Origin: Gemmiger sp. An50
GTDB lineage: Bacteria; Bacillota; Clostridia; Oscillospirales; Ruminococcaceae
Assembly (NCBI RefSeq): GCF_002161595.1
Contig: NZ_NFID01000011.1
Location: 1 to 64,000, forward strand
DNA length: 64,000 nucleotides
Reading direction: 5' to 3'
Within the stretch, counting starts at the first letter, position 1. Each line of letters opens with the position of its first letter. The translations under genes were made by a program, and so were the position numbers. The notes beneath the pieces were generated by a model. It did not search any database, was not told the DNA's origin, and saw nothing but the letters and a program-made list of their open reading frames with translations. Shown piece by piece: positions 16,836-25,570 of this stretch.

Positions 16836-17675
16836 ATGAAAAAGTTGATCGCATTCGCATTGGCATCCATTCTTACCCTGGGCCTGACCGCCTGCGGCGG
16901 CGCTTCGTCCACCGCTTCTTCCGCGACGGAAAGCACCGGTTCTTCCACCAGCACCGACGGCGCAACGCCCACCCTGGACGCCATCAAGGAGAAGGGCACC
17001 TTCACCCTGATGACCGCCACCGGCTTCCCGCCCTTTGAGTATCTGGGCGCGGATGGTCAGCCTGCCGGTGTGGACATCGAGGTGGGCAAGCTGGTGGCCG
17101 ATGAGCTGGGCGTGGACTACGAGGTTCTGGACATGGACTTCGGCCTGCTGATCGAGGCACTGAAGAGCGGCAAGGGCGACATGATCGGCGCGGGCATGAC
17201 CGTAACCGACGAACGTGCCCAGCAGGTGGACTTCACCGTTACCTACGCCACCGCCGGTCAGGTGTTGCTGCTGCCCGCTGACAGCACCATCACCAGCGCC
17301 GAGGAGCTGAAGGACGGCGACTACACCGTGACCGTGCAGGCCAACACCACCGGCGACATCTATGTACAGCAGACTCTGGGCATCTCTTCTCCCCTGCAGT
17401 TCAAGAACGCGGTGGAATGTGCCGCTGCCCTGGCCGCAGGCAAGGCTGACGCCGCTGTGATCGACAGCGTGGCCGCCAACACCATCGTGAAGAACTACGA
17501 GGGCGAGCTGAAGGTTCTGGACGAGATGGTCACCGAAGAGAACTACGCGCTGGCCATCGCCAAGGGCCAGGAGGATCTGGTGGAGTTCGTGAACCAGGTC
17601 ATCGAGAAGAACATTGAAAACGGCACCATCGACAAGCTGCTGGAAGAGCACACCGCTCTTTCCAGCGAGGGCTGA
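16836..17675 (+). CDS. Amino-acid ABC transporter substrate-binding lipoprotein
   Basis: 279 aa, ATG 16836 with AAGGAGG upstream. The signal peptide ends in the lipobox LTAC (Cys20), then a Ser/Thr-rich linker. The mature domain is a family 3 (SBP_bac_3) polar amino-acid binding protein: TLMTATGFPPFEYLGADGQPAGVDIEVG, then GKGDMIGAGMTVTDERAQQVDFT. It would be anchored to the outer face of the membrane and deliver ligand to the permease that follows by 58 bp. Neighbouring argG and a dimethylargininase-like gene point to arginine, citrulline or methylated arginine as ligand, by context only. Confidence 0.92.
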   Translation: MKKLIAFALASILTLGLTACGGASSTASSATESTGSSTSTDGATPTLDAIKEKGTFTLMTATGFPPFEYLGADGQPAGVDIEVGKLVADELGVDYEVLDMDFGLLIEALKSGKGDMIGAGMTVTDERAQQVDFTVTYATAGQVLLLPADSTITSAEELKDGDYTVTVQANTTGDIYVQQTLGISSPLQFKNAVECAAALAAGKADAAVIDSVAANTIVKNYEGELKVLDEMVTEENYALAIAKGQEDLVEFVNQVIEKNIENGTIDKLLEEHTALSSEG

Positions 17676-17733
17676 TAAACCCGGAGCGGCGGGGCCCCAA
17701 GCCGGGCCCCGCGTTCCACAGTGAGGTTTTAGT

Positions 17734-18423
17734 ATGGAAAAGCTTTTGAACGACCTTTACATGGCCGTTATCTATCAAAACCGGTGGCAGGTGTATCTGG
17801 AGGGCCTGGGCAACACCCTGCTCATCACCGCCTGCGCTCTGCTCATCGGCATCCTGATCGGCCTTGTGGTGGCGCTGGTGCGCATCACCTGCGCACCCCG
17901 GAAAAACTTCCTGCAAAAGCTGGGCGGCTGGGTGTGCGGGCTGTATACCACCGTGATCCGCGGCACGCCCGTGATCGTGCAGCTGCTGATCCTTTACACC
18001 GTGATCCTGGCCAGCAGCGAGGGCATCATCGTCTGCATCGTGGGCTTCGGCATCAACTCCGGCGCCTACCTGGCCGAGGTGGCCCGAAGCGGCATCGCCT
18101 CGGTGGACCCGGGCCAGATGGAGGCCGGGCGAAGCCTGGGCCTTGGCTACGGGGTGACCATGCGCAAGATCGTGCTGCCCCAGGCCGTGAAGAACATTCT
18201 TCCCGCCCTGTTCAACGAGTTCATCGCTCTGTTAAAGGAAACCAGCGTTGCCGGTTACATCGCGGTGCGCGACCTGACCAAAGCCTCGGACGGCATCCGC
18301 GGCATCACCTTCAACAGCGTTCCGCTGTATCTGGCGGCCATCATTTACCTGGTGTTCGTCATCGGCATCACCCAGATTCAAAAGCAGGTGGAAAGGAGGC
18401 TGGCGCAAAGTGATCGCGGTTAA
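17734..18423 (+). CDS. Polar amino-acid ABC transporter permease (HisM/GlnP family)
   Basis: 229 aa. Five or so hydrophobic helices: [20 protein letters not shown] begins TM1, followed by [16 protein letters not shown], typical of the family. The EAA loop that contacts the ATPase reads [23 protein letters not shown] (about residues 130-152). As only one permease gene is present, it presumably forms a homodimer. Its 3' end overlaps the ATPase gene by 14 bp. Confidence 0.93.
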   Translation: MEKLLNDLYMAVIYQNRWQVYLEGLGNTLLITACALLIGILIGLVVALVRITCAPRKNFLQKLGGWVCGLYTTVIRGTPVIVQLLILYTVILASSEGIIVCIVGFGINSGAYLAEVARSGIASVDPGQMEAGRSLGLGYGVTMRKIVLPQAVKNILPALFNEFIALLKETSVAGYIAVRDLTKASDGIRGITFNSVPLYLAAIIYLVFVIGITQIQKQVERRLAQSDRG

Positions 18424-19132
18424 CAACCTGACCAAAGACTTCGGCGGAGTTCAGGTGCTCAAGGGCATCACCGAGACCATCTCCCCCGGCGAAAAAATCG
18501 CCATCATCGGACCTTCCGGCTCGGGCAAATCCACCTTTCTGCGCTGTCTGAATCTGCTGGAGACCCCCACAAGCGGGCAGATCTTCTTCAAGGGGCAGGA
18601 CATCACCGCCCCCGGCACCGACATCAACCAGGTGCGCCAGCACATGGGCATGGTGTTCCAGCACTTCAACCTCTTCCCCCACCTGACCGTGCGGGAAAAC
18701 ATCACCCTGGCGCCGGTGCAGCTGAAGCTGCAAACCAAGGACGAGGCCAACGCCAAGGCCGAGGAGCTTTTGAAGCGCATCGGATTATACGACAAGATCG
18801 ACACCTACCCCAGCAAGCTTTCCGGCGGCCAGAAGCAGCGCATCGCCATTGTGCGGGCGCTGGCCATGGACCCGGAGGTGCTGCTCTTCGACGAACCCAC
18901 CAGCGCACTGGACCCGGAAATGGTGGGCGAGGTTCTGGGTGTGATGAAGGACCTGGCCGACCAGGGCATGACCATGGTGATCGTGACCCACGAGATGGGC
19001 TTTGCCCGTGAGGTGGCCACCCGGGTCCTCTTTATGGACGGCGGCCAGGTGCTGGAGCAAAACCCGCCTGCCGAATTTTTTGAACACCCCAAAAACGAGC
19101 GTCTTTGTTCGTTCCTGTCCAAGGTGCTTTGA
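18410..19132 (+). CDS. Polar amino-acid ABC transporter ATP-binding protein (GlnQ/HisP family)
   Basis: 240 aa starting at GTG 18410. Complete ABC ATPase: Walker [10 protein letters not shown] (about 35), Q-loop in [14 protein letters not shown], signature LSGGQKQR (about 137), Walker [13 protein letters not shown] and the switch His in VTHEMGFA. It powers the importer encoded by the two upstream genes. Overlap with the permease implies coupled translation. Confidence 0.95.
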   Translation: MIAVNNLTKDFGGVQVLKGITETISPGEKIAIIGPSGSGKSTFLRCLNLLETPTSGQIFFKGQDITAPGTDINQVRQHMGMVFQHFNLFPHLTVRENITLAPVQLKLQTKDEANAKAEELLKRIGLYDKIDTYPSKLSGGQKQRIAIVRALAMDPEVLLFDEPTSALDPEMVGEVLGVMKDLADQGMTMVIVTHEMGFAREVATRVLFMDGGQVLEQNPPAEFFEHPKNERLCSFLSKVL

Positions 19133-19208
19133 ATTTCATACAAGCAAAATCAAACAAAATCAAAAACAACCGGCCCCGCTGCGGGTTGTCTGAAAGGAAG
19201 TCATTCTC

Positions 19209-20435
19209 ATGAAAACTCAGTACAACAAGGTTCTGCTGGCCTACTCCGGCGGTCTGGACACCTCCATCATCATTCCCTGGCTGAAGGAAAACTACGGCTG
19301 CGAGGTCATCGCCGCCTCCGCTGACGTGGGCCAGGGCACCGAGCTGGACGGCCTGGAGGAAAAGGCCATCAAGACCGGCGCTTCCAAGCTGTATGTGCTG
19401 GACCTGACCGACGAGTTCATCGACGACTACGTCTTCCCCACCCTGCAGGCCGGGGCCAAGTACGAGGGCACCTATCTGCTGGGCACCAGCTTCGCCCGCC
19501 CGCCCATCGCCAAGCACCTGGTGGAGATCGCCGAGAAGGAAGGCTGCGACGCCATCTGCCACGGCTGCACCGGCAAGGGCAACGACCAGGTCCGCTTTGA
19601 GCTGAGCATCAAGGCCTTTGCGCCCGACATGCCCATCATCGCCCCCTGGAGAGAATGGGACATCAAGAGCCGCGAGGAGGAAATCGACTACGCCGAGACC
19701 CACAATGTACCCCTGAAGATCAGCCGGGAGACCAACTACTCCAAGGACAAAAACCTCTGGCACCTGAGCCACGAGGGTCTGGATCTGGAGGACCCCAGCC
19801 TGGAGCCCCAGTACCAGAAGCCCGGCTTCCTGGAGCTGGGCGTGAGCCCGGAGCAGGCCCCGGACACCCCCACCTATGTGACCATCCATTTTGAGAAGGG
19901 CATTCCCACCGCGGTGGACGGCGTGACCATGAAGGGCAGCGACATCGTGCGCACCCTGAACAAGCTGGGCGGCGAAAACGGCATCGGCATCATCGACATC
20001 GTGGAGAACCGTCTGGTGGGCATGAAGAGCCGCGGCGTATACGAGACCCCCGGCGGCGAGATCCTCTACTTCGCCCACGCGCAGCTGGAGATGCTCTGCC
20101 TGGACAAGGCAACCTCCCACTACAAGGCTCTGGTGGCTCAGAAGTTCGCCGACATCGTGTACGACGGCCAGTGGTACACCCCGCTGCGCGAGGCCCTGAG
20201 CGCCTTTGTCACCGAGACCCAGAAGACCGTGACCGGCGATGTGAAGCTGAAGCTCTACAAGGGCAACATCATCCCCGCGGGCACCACCTCCCCCTACAGC
20301 CTGTACAGCGAGGAGCTGGCCACCTTCGGCGAGGACGGCATCTACGACCAGAAGGATTCCGCCGGATTCATCAACCTGTTCGGCCTGCCCGTCACCGTGC
20401 AGGCAAAGTGCAAAAAGAACTGGCCCAAGGAGTGA
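19209..20435 (+). CDS. argG: Argininosuccinate synthase
   Basis: 408 aa, cytosolic. It condenses citrulline and aspartate with ATP to argininosuccinate. The PP-loop ATP site is [15 protein letters not shown] (about residues 11-25); further motifs are [15 protein letters not shown] (about 118-132) and the Thr/Asn-rich citrulline site. The neighbouring dimethylargininase-like gene starts 6 bp after its stop, so the two are probably co-transcribed; argH and other arginine genes are absent here. A short hairpin (AACAACC...GGTTGT) lies just before the gene but lacks a T-run, so I do not call a terminator. Confidence 0.97.
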   Translation: MKTQYNKVLLAYSGGLDTSIIIPWLKENYGCEVIAASADVGQGTELDGLEEKAIKTGASKLYVLDLTDEFIDDYVFPTLQAGAKYEGTYLLGTSFARPPIAKHLVEIAEKEGCDAICHGCTGKGNDQVRFELSIKAFAPDMPIIAPWREWDIKSREEEIDYAETHNVPLKISRETNYSKDKNLWHLSHEGLDLEDPSLEPQYQKPGFLELGVSPEQAPDTPTYVTIHFEKGIPTAVDGVTMKGSDIVRTLNKLGGENGIGIIDIVENRLVGMKSRGVYETPGGEILYFAHAQLEMLCLDKATSHYKALVAQKFADIVYDGQWYTPLREALSAFVTETQKTVTGDVKLKLYKGNIIPAGTTSPYSLYSEELATFGEDGIYDQKDSAGFINLFGLPVTVQAKCKKNWPKE

Positions 20436-20441
20436 GAAGCA

Positions 20442-21212
20442 ATGTTTCAGCATGTGATCGTAAAGACTCCCTGCAAAGCCATGGTGAACGGCATTACCGA
20501 TCACCCCGAGCTGGGGACCCCCGACTATGAAAAGGCTCTGGCCCAGCACGCAGCCTACATCGAGGCGCTGAAGCAGTGCGGTGTGGACGTGACCGTGCTG
20601 CCGCCGGATGAAGCCTATCCGGACAGCTGTTTCGTGGAGGACCCGGCCATTGTGACCAAATACTGCGCCATCGTAACCAACCCGGGCGCAGACACCCGCA
20701 AGGGCGAGACCGCTGCCATCGAGCCGGTGCTGGAAAAGTTCTACCCCAAGGAGAAGATCTTCCACATCACCGACCCGGGCACCCTGGAGGGCGGCGACGT
20801 GATGATGTGCGGCGACACCTTCTATGTGGGCCGCTCCGCCCGCACCAACGAGGCGGGCATCCAGCAGCTGACCGAAATTCTGGGCCAGTTCGGATGTCAG
20901 GTGGTGGAGGTTCCCCTCACCGAGGTGCTCCACCTGAAAACCGGTGTGGTCTACCTGGAAAACAACAACATGCTCACCGCCGGTGAGTTCTGCCAAAAGC
21001 CCGCCTTTGCCAGCTACAACAAGGTGACCATTCCCGCCGAGGAGGCTTACGCGGCCAACTGCATCTGGGTAAACGGCACCGTGCTGGTTCCCGAAGGCTA
21101 CCCCACCGTGCTGAAGGCGGTGCAGGAGCTGGGCTACCAGACCATCGTGTGCGACACCTCGGAATACCGCAAGATCGACGGCGGCCTGAGCTGCCTGTCC
21201 CTCCGTTTTTAA
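20442..21212 (+). CDS. Dimethylargininase-like hydrolase (DDAH family)
   Basis: 256 aa, guanidino-group modifying superfamily. Residues expected for DDAH are present: FVED (64-67), LEGGDV (115-120), RSART (131-135), catalytic His164 in EVLHLKTG and the nucleophile Cys251 near the C-terminus (GGLSCLSLRF). Length about 255 fits DDAH and not arginine deiminase (about 400). DDAH hydrolyses N-methylated arginines to citrulline and methylamines. The preceding gene makes argininosuccinate from citrulline, so the pair could salvage methylarginine. Substrate range is inferred; another guanidino compound is possible. Confidence 0.85.
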   Translation: MFQHVIVKTPCKAMVNGITDHPELGTPDYEKALAQHAAYIEALKQCGVDVTVLPPDEAYPDSCFVEDPAIVTKYCAIVTNPGADTRKGETAAIEPVLEKFYPKEKIFHITDPGTLEGGDVMMCGDTFYVGRSARTNEAGIQQLTEILGQFGCQVVEVPLTEVLHLKTGVVYLENNNMLTAGEFCQKPAFASYNKVTIPAEEAYAANCIWVNGTVLVPEGYPTVLKAVQELGYQTIVCDTSEYRKIDGGLSCLSLRF

Positions 21213-21220
21213 ACCAGAAG

Positions 21221-21260
21221 AAGCGCCCCGGGTATCTGAATACCCGGGGCGCTTTCTGTT
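21221..21260 (+). terminator. Intrinsic terminator of the arginine-linked cluster
   Basis: 14-bp perfect stem AAGCGCCCCGGGTA/TACCCGGGGCGCTT with loop TCTGAA and a trailing TTTCTGTT. Confidence 0.9.
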
Positions 21261-21270
21261 ATCATCCTGC

Positions 21271-21304
21271 AAAAAGGGAACGCAGCCTTCGCCGCGCTCC
21301 CTTT
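21271..21304 (-). terminator. Terminator of the coiled-coil protein gene
   Basis: On the minus strand AAAGGGAGCGCGGC pairs with GCTGCGTTCCCTTT across GAAG, followed by TTTTT. It lies 11 bases past the stop. Confidence 0.8.
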
Positions 21305-21314
21305 GCGTTTGTAT

Positions 21315-21668
21315 TCAATCGTTCTGCGCCTTGTGTACGATCCACACCTCGTGGGCCGCAACCGTGGTTTCCAGATCGTCCACCTTTTTCTCCAGGCGGT
21401 CCAGCCGCTCGTTGGCCTGCACCACGCCGTCCGCCACCTGGCGGATCATGGGCATAATCTGGCTTTCCGCCACCACGTTCATGTGGTTCTTCATCCGCTC
21501 CTCGCTGGCAGTGACAGCCTCATTGATTTTTTGCGTCATCCGCTCTTCGCTGGCGGCGATGGCTGCATGGATGGAATCTTCCATATAGCCTTTCATCCGC
21601 TCCTCGCTGGCAGCGATGGCTGTGTTGATCAAACCCGCAAGGGCCTGCATGTCTTCCTGGGTCAGCAT
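21315..21668 (-). CDS. Small coiled-coil protein with repeated ASEERM units
   Basis: 117 aa from ATG 21668, chosen because AAAGGAG lies 7 bases upstream (an in-frame ATG at 21704 lacks a site). The first half holds three copies of ASEERM (residues 20-25, 39-44, 54-59) embedded in similar helical units of 15-19 residues. The second half has a leucine/valine heptad region (ANERLDRLEKKVDDLETTV), predicted coiled coil. No signal peptide or membrane segment. I do not recognise the family; proteins with this shape may be oligomeric scaffolds or phage-derived. It is a single-gene unit with its own terminator. Confidence 0.7.
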   Translation of the reverse strand: MLTQEDMQALAGLINTAIAASEERMKGYMEDSIHAAIAASEERMTQKINEAVTASEERMKNHMNVVAESQIMPMIRQVADGVVQANERLDRLEKKVDDLETTVAAHEVWIVHKAQND

Positions 21669-21793
21669 GGTGCGCTCCTTTCCGCCGGGGGCTGCTTTCT
21701 TCACTCATCTGTTGCATTGCTCAGTATAGCATAGCTGCCCCGGGGGAATCAATGCGTTTTTTGCCCAAAACAAGCTGGAAGTTTTTTCCCGGT

Positions 21794-23707
21794 TTACGGT
21801 GCGGGCACCGTCTCCGGCTGCCGGGTACAGATCTGCCGCAGCTTTTCCACCAGGCGCTCGTTGTCCGCCCGGGTGCCCACCGCCAGGCGGCACCAGCTGC
21901 TGTCCAGCCCGTGGAAGGTGGCGCAGCTGCGCACCATCAGGCCCGCGGCCGTCAGGGTATCCGCAAAGCCCTCCGGGCCCTGCACCAGCACAAAGTTCAC
22001 CCGGCTGTCCAGCACCGTCAGGCCCAGCTGCCGCAGCTGTTCGGTCAGCCAGGGACGCTCGGTCTCCAGCAGAGCGCGGGTCTTTTCCAGATGCTCCGGC
22101 TGGCGCAGCGCCGCCAGCGCCGCAGCCTGGGCCGGGCCGCTCACTCCGAATCGGGGACCGGCGGCGGCCATCTGCCACACCAGCTCCTCATGGGACGAGA
22201 TGGCGTAGCCCACCCGCAGGCCGGGCATGCCCCAGGCCTTGGAGAAGCTGTCCACCACCACAAGACCCGGACAGTACACCGCATCCTGCTTGAGGGAGTG
22301 CTCCTGCCCGTCCCGGGCAAGCTCGATAAAGCTCTCGTCCACCACGCACAGCACATCCCGCTCAGCGCACAGCTTCACCAGATTCATCAGACTGCTGCGG
22401 GGCAAAAGCGCCCCGGTGGGGTTACCCGGATTGCACAGCACCAACATCTGCGCGCCTTCCAGGGCCTGCTCCACCGCGCCGGCCGCGGGCACAAATTCCT
22501 GCTCAGGGCCGGCCATTAGGTGCACCAGCTCGCAGCCGGTCTTCTCCAGCGCACGGCCGTATTCCTCGTAGGCGGGCTCCAGGATCACCGCCTTCTTCGG
22601 CTGCACCGCCCGGGCCAGCCGCCAGATCACCTCGTCTGCGCCCGAGGCCACGAACACACTCTTGGTCAGCACCTCATACCGGTCCGCCAGGGCTGCCCTT
22701 AGCGCGGTGCAGTCCGGGTCCGGGTATGTATCGGCGGCGGTCAGGGCGGCGGCAGCGGCCTGGGCGGCCGCCGGGGGCATACCCAGCGGGTTGCTGCTGC
22801 CGGAGGCATCCAGCGTGCGCGTTGCCAGCGGCGGCATGGCCGGGGCCTCGATGCCCAGAAAGTCCAGCAGCGCCCCGGCCTGGGCCATGGTCTCATCGAA
22901 GCCCTGCTGGTACAGCGCCCGCAGCTTGTTCACGTCCTTCTCGGTGCGGGTCACGGTGACCGGCGTCTGGGGCCGGATCACAAAGGCCTTGCCTTCCTGC
23001 TCCAGCGCCTCGATCCGGCGCACCCGGCGGTTGTAGTCCTCCGCCTGATGCAGGCAGGCCTCCATCAGCTGGGGGTGATTTTTGTAGCGGCGGCGGTACA
23101 TCTGGTCGATGGCCGGGCCCTGGCCCTTTTTGCGGAAGCCCTTCTGCCGGGTGAGCACCACCACCAGCTTGCCCGACGGGAAGGGCAGCTCCTCCGGCAG
23201 AGGAATGCAGCTGGCGATGCCGCCGTCCAGGCAGACGTCCTCACCCACCTTTATCATGCTGCACAACAGCGGCATGCTGCAGCTGGCCCGGCAGGCGTTG
23301 AAGAACTCCTCGCCCATCTCTTTATCGTGGTAGAAGATGGCCTTGCCGGTGCGGCAGTCAGTGGCCACCGCCCACATGCTCTGGTCCGAATGGAAAAAGG
23401 TCTCGTAATCGAAGGGCACCAGCTCATGGCTGAGCTGCCCGAACAAGAAATCAAAGTTGAAGTAGCTGAAGGTCTTCAGCAGGTGGGACGGCCCCATGTA
23501 GCGGGGGTCGTTCACGTAATTCAGGTTGATGTCCCGGCTGCGGCCCGGCTGGCGGGACAGATAGCTCAGCGCGTTCAGCGAGCCCGCGCTCACGCCCACC
23601 ACATTGGGGATGCGCACCCCAAGCTCCATCAGCGCGTCCAGCACACCCGAGGTGTATACACCCCGCAGCGCGCCGCCCTCCAAAATCAATGTATCGGTCT
23701 GGTTCAT
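21794..23707 (-). CDS. Patatin-like phospholipase fused to class I aminotransferase
   Basis: 637 aa from ATG 23707 (GAGGGA upstream). Residues 1-285: patatin-like lipase with oxyanion loop GGALRG (11-16), nucleophile Ser41 in GVSAGS and DGG (161-163), plus the basic C-terminal extension usual in bacterial members. Residues 298-630: complete HisC/CobD-like PLP enzyme with SSNPLG (304-309), NPGNPTG (426-432), PLP lysine Lys490 in DSFSKAWGMPGLR and substrate-binding Arg607 in WCRLAVGT. Both active sites look intact and no stop or shift separates them. The second half resembles histidinol-phosphate aminotransferase or threonine-phosphate decarboxylase. The joint substrate is unknown; phospholipid head-group chemistry is a speculation. 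Confidence 0.87.
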   Translation of the reverse strand: MNQTDTLILEGGALRGVYTSGVLDALMELGVRIPNVVGVSAGSLNALSYLSRQPGRSRDINLNYVNDPRYMGPSHLLKTFSYFNFDFLFGQLSHELVPFDYETFFHSDQSMWAVATDCRTGKAIFYHDKEMGEEFFNACRASCSMPLLCSMIKVGEDVCLDGGIASCIPLPEELPFPSGKLVVVLTRQKGFRKKGQGPAIDQMYRRRYKNHPQLMEACLHQAEDYNRRVRRIEALEQEGKAFVIRPQTPVTVTRTEKDVNKLRALYQQGFDETMAQAGALLDFLGIEAPAMPPLATRTLDASGSSNPLGMPPAAAQAAAAALTAADTYPDPDCTALRAALADRYEVLTKSVFVASGADEVIWRLARAVQPKKAVILEPAYEEYGRALEKTGCELVHLMAGPEQEFVPAAGAVEQALEGAQMLVLCNPGNPTGALLPRSSLMNLVKLCAERDVLCVVDESFIELARDGQEHSLKQDAVYCPGLVVVDSFSKAWGMPGLRVGYAISSHEELVWQMAAAGPRFGVSGPAQAAALAALRQPEHLEKTRALLETERPWLTEQLRQLGLTVLDSRVNFVLVQGPEGFADTLTAAGLMVRSCATFHGLDSSWCRLAVGTRADNERLVEKLRQICTRQPETVPAP

Positions 23708-23772
23708 GGTCTTTCCCTCACTTCCTCCGGGCGGGAGTTCTGCCCCACCCGCTTGCTGGTGCAAAAAAGAAA

Positions 23773-23788
23773 TATACTGTTTAGTATA
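23773..23788. promoter_or_regulatory. Perfect inverted repeat over the patatin-fusion promoter
   Basis: TATACT-GTTT-AGTATA, a perfect 6-bp palindrome about 65 bases before the fusion gene. The right arm read on the minus strand is a TATACT -10 element; the -35 is poor. It could be an operator or two opposing -10 boxes. Confidence 0.4.
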
Positions 23789-23800
23789 GTACAAAATTAT

Positions 23801-23847
23801 AAAAAAATCATGCCCCGCTGTGAAAAAACAGACGAGGCATGATTTTT
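23801..23847. terminator. Terminator of the 62-aa protein gene
   Basis: AAATCATGCCCCGC and GACGAGGCATGATTT form a long stem around TGTGAAAAAACA with poly-A and poly-T on the flanks. On the minus strand it begins immediately after the stop codon. Confidence 0.8.
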
Positions 23848-24035
23848 CAATGATAATACCGGCCGACCATCTTGTCCAGGTCCAGCACCGCGCGCTCGGC
23901 GCCGCGGGCCACCTTCTTGGCCATCTTTTTCATCTTGCGGGTGTTCTTGCCCTTGGTCCCGGCGGCCACCCCGGCCGCCACCGCCATGGTCGCGGCGGTC
24001 AGGCCCGCGGCTGCCATCATGGTTTTCTTTTCCAT
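23847..24035 (-). CDS. Small basic membrane protein, 62 aa
   Basis: ATG 24035 is preceded by GGGAGGAGAA, and a terminator starts right at the stop, so this is a real small gene. An N-terminal alanine-rich hydrophobic segment (MMAAAGLTAATMAVAAGVAAG) is followed by a strongly basic stretch (KGKNTRKMKKMAKKVARGAER) and an acidic/aromatic tail (DLDKMVGRYYH). This fits a single-span inner membrane protein with a cytoplasmic basic helix. I do not recognise a family. Confidence 0.7.
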   Translation of the reverse strand: MEKKTMMAAAGLTAATMAVAAGVAAGTKGKNTRKMKKMAKKVARGAERAVLDLDKMVGRYYH

Positions 24036-24237
24036 TTTGTGTTCTCCTCCCTGGGTAAAATCTGCAAGCGCCTGCGCTTGCGTTACAGGGTTTAGTCTGC
24101 CCCGCTTTTCCTGACCTATACGGTTTTCTTACGGATTCTCTCTTTCTTTGCGGCGGGAATTGTGATAGACTATATAAGTTAAGAGTCGTTTGCCCCCACT
24201 GCGGGCGAAGGCTCTTGTTCAAAGGAGTGACCTGTTT

Positions 24238-25062
24238 TTGAAGCATAACGCACCTAAAACCATTTTGTGCATTCATGATCTGTCCGGCATGGGACGCTGC
24301 AGCCTGAGCGTTGCCGCACCGGTGCTGGCCACAATGGGCCACCAGCCCGTTCTTCTGCCCACCACCCTGCTTTCCACCCACACCGGCGGCTTGGGCAAGC
24401 CGGTGGTGCAGCCGCTGGCCGCCTACGGCGAAGCCGCGCTGGACCACTACCGCAAGCTGGGCGTAGAGTTCGACTGCATCTATTCCGGCTACCTGGCCAG
24501 CGAGGCCGAGCAGCAGCTGGTGCTCAAGGCCTTTTCCTACTGGCCCGGCGCGCTGAAGGTGGTGGACCCGGTTCTGGCCGACCACGGGCGTTTTTACACC
24601 GGCATGCAGCCTCTGCTGCCCGGCATGCGCGAACTGTGCCGCCAGGCGGACCTGATCCTGCCCAACCTGACCGAGGCCTGCTTCTTGCTGGGCCGGGAAT
24701 ACTGCGCCGAGGAATTCACCCCCGAGCAGGCCCAGGCTCTGGCGGACGAGGTGAGCGCCAATGTGCAGCGGGCGGTGGTGACCGGCCTGCCCCTGGCAAA
24801 GCACCTGGCTTGCGCGGGTTCCAGCGGACGGGACCGCTTTGTGGTCAAGCGCCTGCGCATCGACCGCAGCTACCCCGGCACCGGCGATCTGTTCGCCGCC
24901 GTTCTGGTGGGCTGCCTGTTGCGCGGCAACGCTCTTTCCGCCGCGGCTGACGCTGCCGCCGACTTTGTGGCCGAGGCCATCAACAACACAGCGCCCACCG
25001 CGGACCCGGCCTTCGGCGTATGGTTCGAGCCGCTGCTGGGCCGCCTGAGCGGAGGAAACTGA
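24238..25062 (+). CDS. Pyridoxal/pyridoxine kinase (PdxK/PdxY type)
   Basis: 274 aa starting at TTG 24238, chosen for the AAAGGAG 10 bases upstream and because the protein then opens directly with the fold (KTILCIHDLSGMGRCSLSVA). PfkB/ribokinase-like: HDLSGMGRCS and HTGGLG near the substrate pocket, DPVLADHGRFY (about 105), LPNLTEA (about 140) and the C-terminal anion-hole GTGDLFAA (about 215-222, Asp is the catalytic base). It phosphorylates B6 vitamers to pyridoxal phosphate in salvage. The trmL gene follows by 2 bases. Confidence 0.9.
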   Translation: MKHNAPKTILCIHDLSGMGRCSLSVAAPVLATMGHQPVLLPTTLLSTHTGGLGKPVVQPLAAYGEAALDHYRKLGVEFDCIYSGYLASEAEQQLVLKAFSYWPGALKVVDPVLADHGRFYTGMQPLLPGMRELCRQADLILPNLTEACFLLGREYCAEEFTPEQAQALADEVSANVQRAVVTGLPLAKHLACAGSSGRDRFVVKRLRIDRSYPGTGDLFAAVLVGCLLRGNALSAAADAAADFVAEAINNTAPTADPAFGVWFEPLLGRLSGGN

Positions 25063-25064
25063 AG

Positions 25065-25562
25065 ATGCCTGTTTTGAACATCGTTCTGGTGGAACCCCAG
25101 ATTCCGGAGAACACCGGCAACATCGCCCGCACCTGCGCGGTGACCGGCGCCCGGCTGCATCTGGTGCGCCCTCTGGGCTTCGAGGTGACGGACAAGCACC
25201 TGAAACGGGCGGGGCTGGATTACTGGCACCTGCTGGACATTACTTATTATGATGATTTGGCGGACTTTTTCGCCAAAAACAGCGGCCCCTTCTTTTATTT
25301 CACCAGCAAGGGCCGCCACCGCCACACCGACGTGACCTACCCGGACGGAAGCTATCTGGTGTTCGGGCGGGAGGACGCCGGCCTGCCGGAGCGGCTGCTG
25401 TTTGAAAACCCGGACCACTGTGTGCGGATGCCCATGCGCAAGGGCGTGCGCTGCCTGAATCTTTCCAACTCGGTGGCCGTCGGGGTATACGAAGCGCTTC
25501 GCCAATGGGATTTTGCGGACCTGGAGAGCCAGGGCCAACTGACCAAATACGAATGGAAGTGA
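25065..25562 (+). CDS. trmL: tRNA (cytidine/uridine-34-2'-O)-methyltransferase
   Basis: 165 aa from ATG 25065; its ribosome site GGAGGA lies inside the end of the kinase gene, implying coupling. SPOUT-class knotted methyltransferase: NIVLVEPQIPENTGNIARTC near the N-terminus, YLVFGREDAGLPE (about 100) and the C-terminal knot RCLNLSNSVAVGVYEALRQ (about 130). It methylates the wobble ribose of tRNA-Leu isoacceptors using S-adenosylmethionine, acting as a dimer. Confidence 0.94.
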   Translation: MPVLNIVLVEPQIPENTGNIARTCAVTGARLHLVRPLGFEVTDKHLKRAGLDYWHLLDITYYDDLADFFAKNSGPFFYFTSKGRHRHTDVTYPDGSYLVFGREDAGLPERLLFENPDHCVRMPMRKGVRCLNLSNSVAVGVYEALRQWDFADLESQGQLTKYEWK

Positions 25563-25570
25563 GGAGTACC

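Noticed and set aside
19133-19208. Terminator between the ABC ATPase gene and argG
   Set aside because: The AACAACC...GGTTGT hairpin is short and has no T-run, so read-through is more likely.
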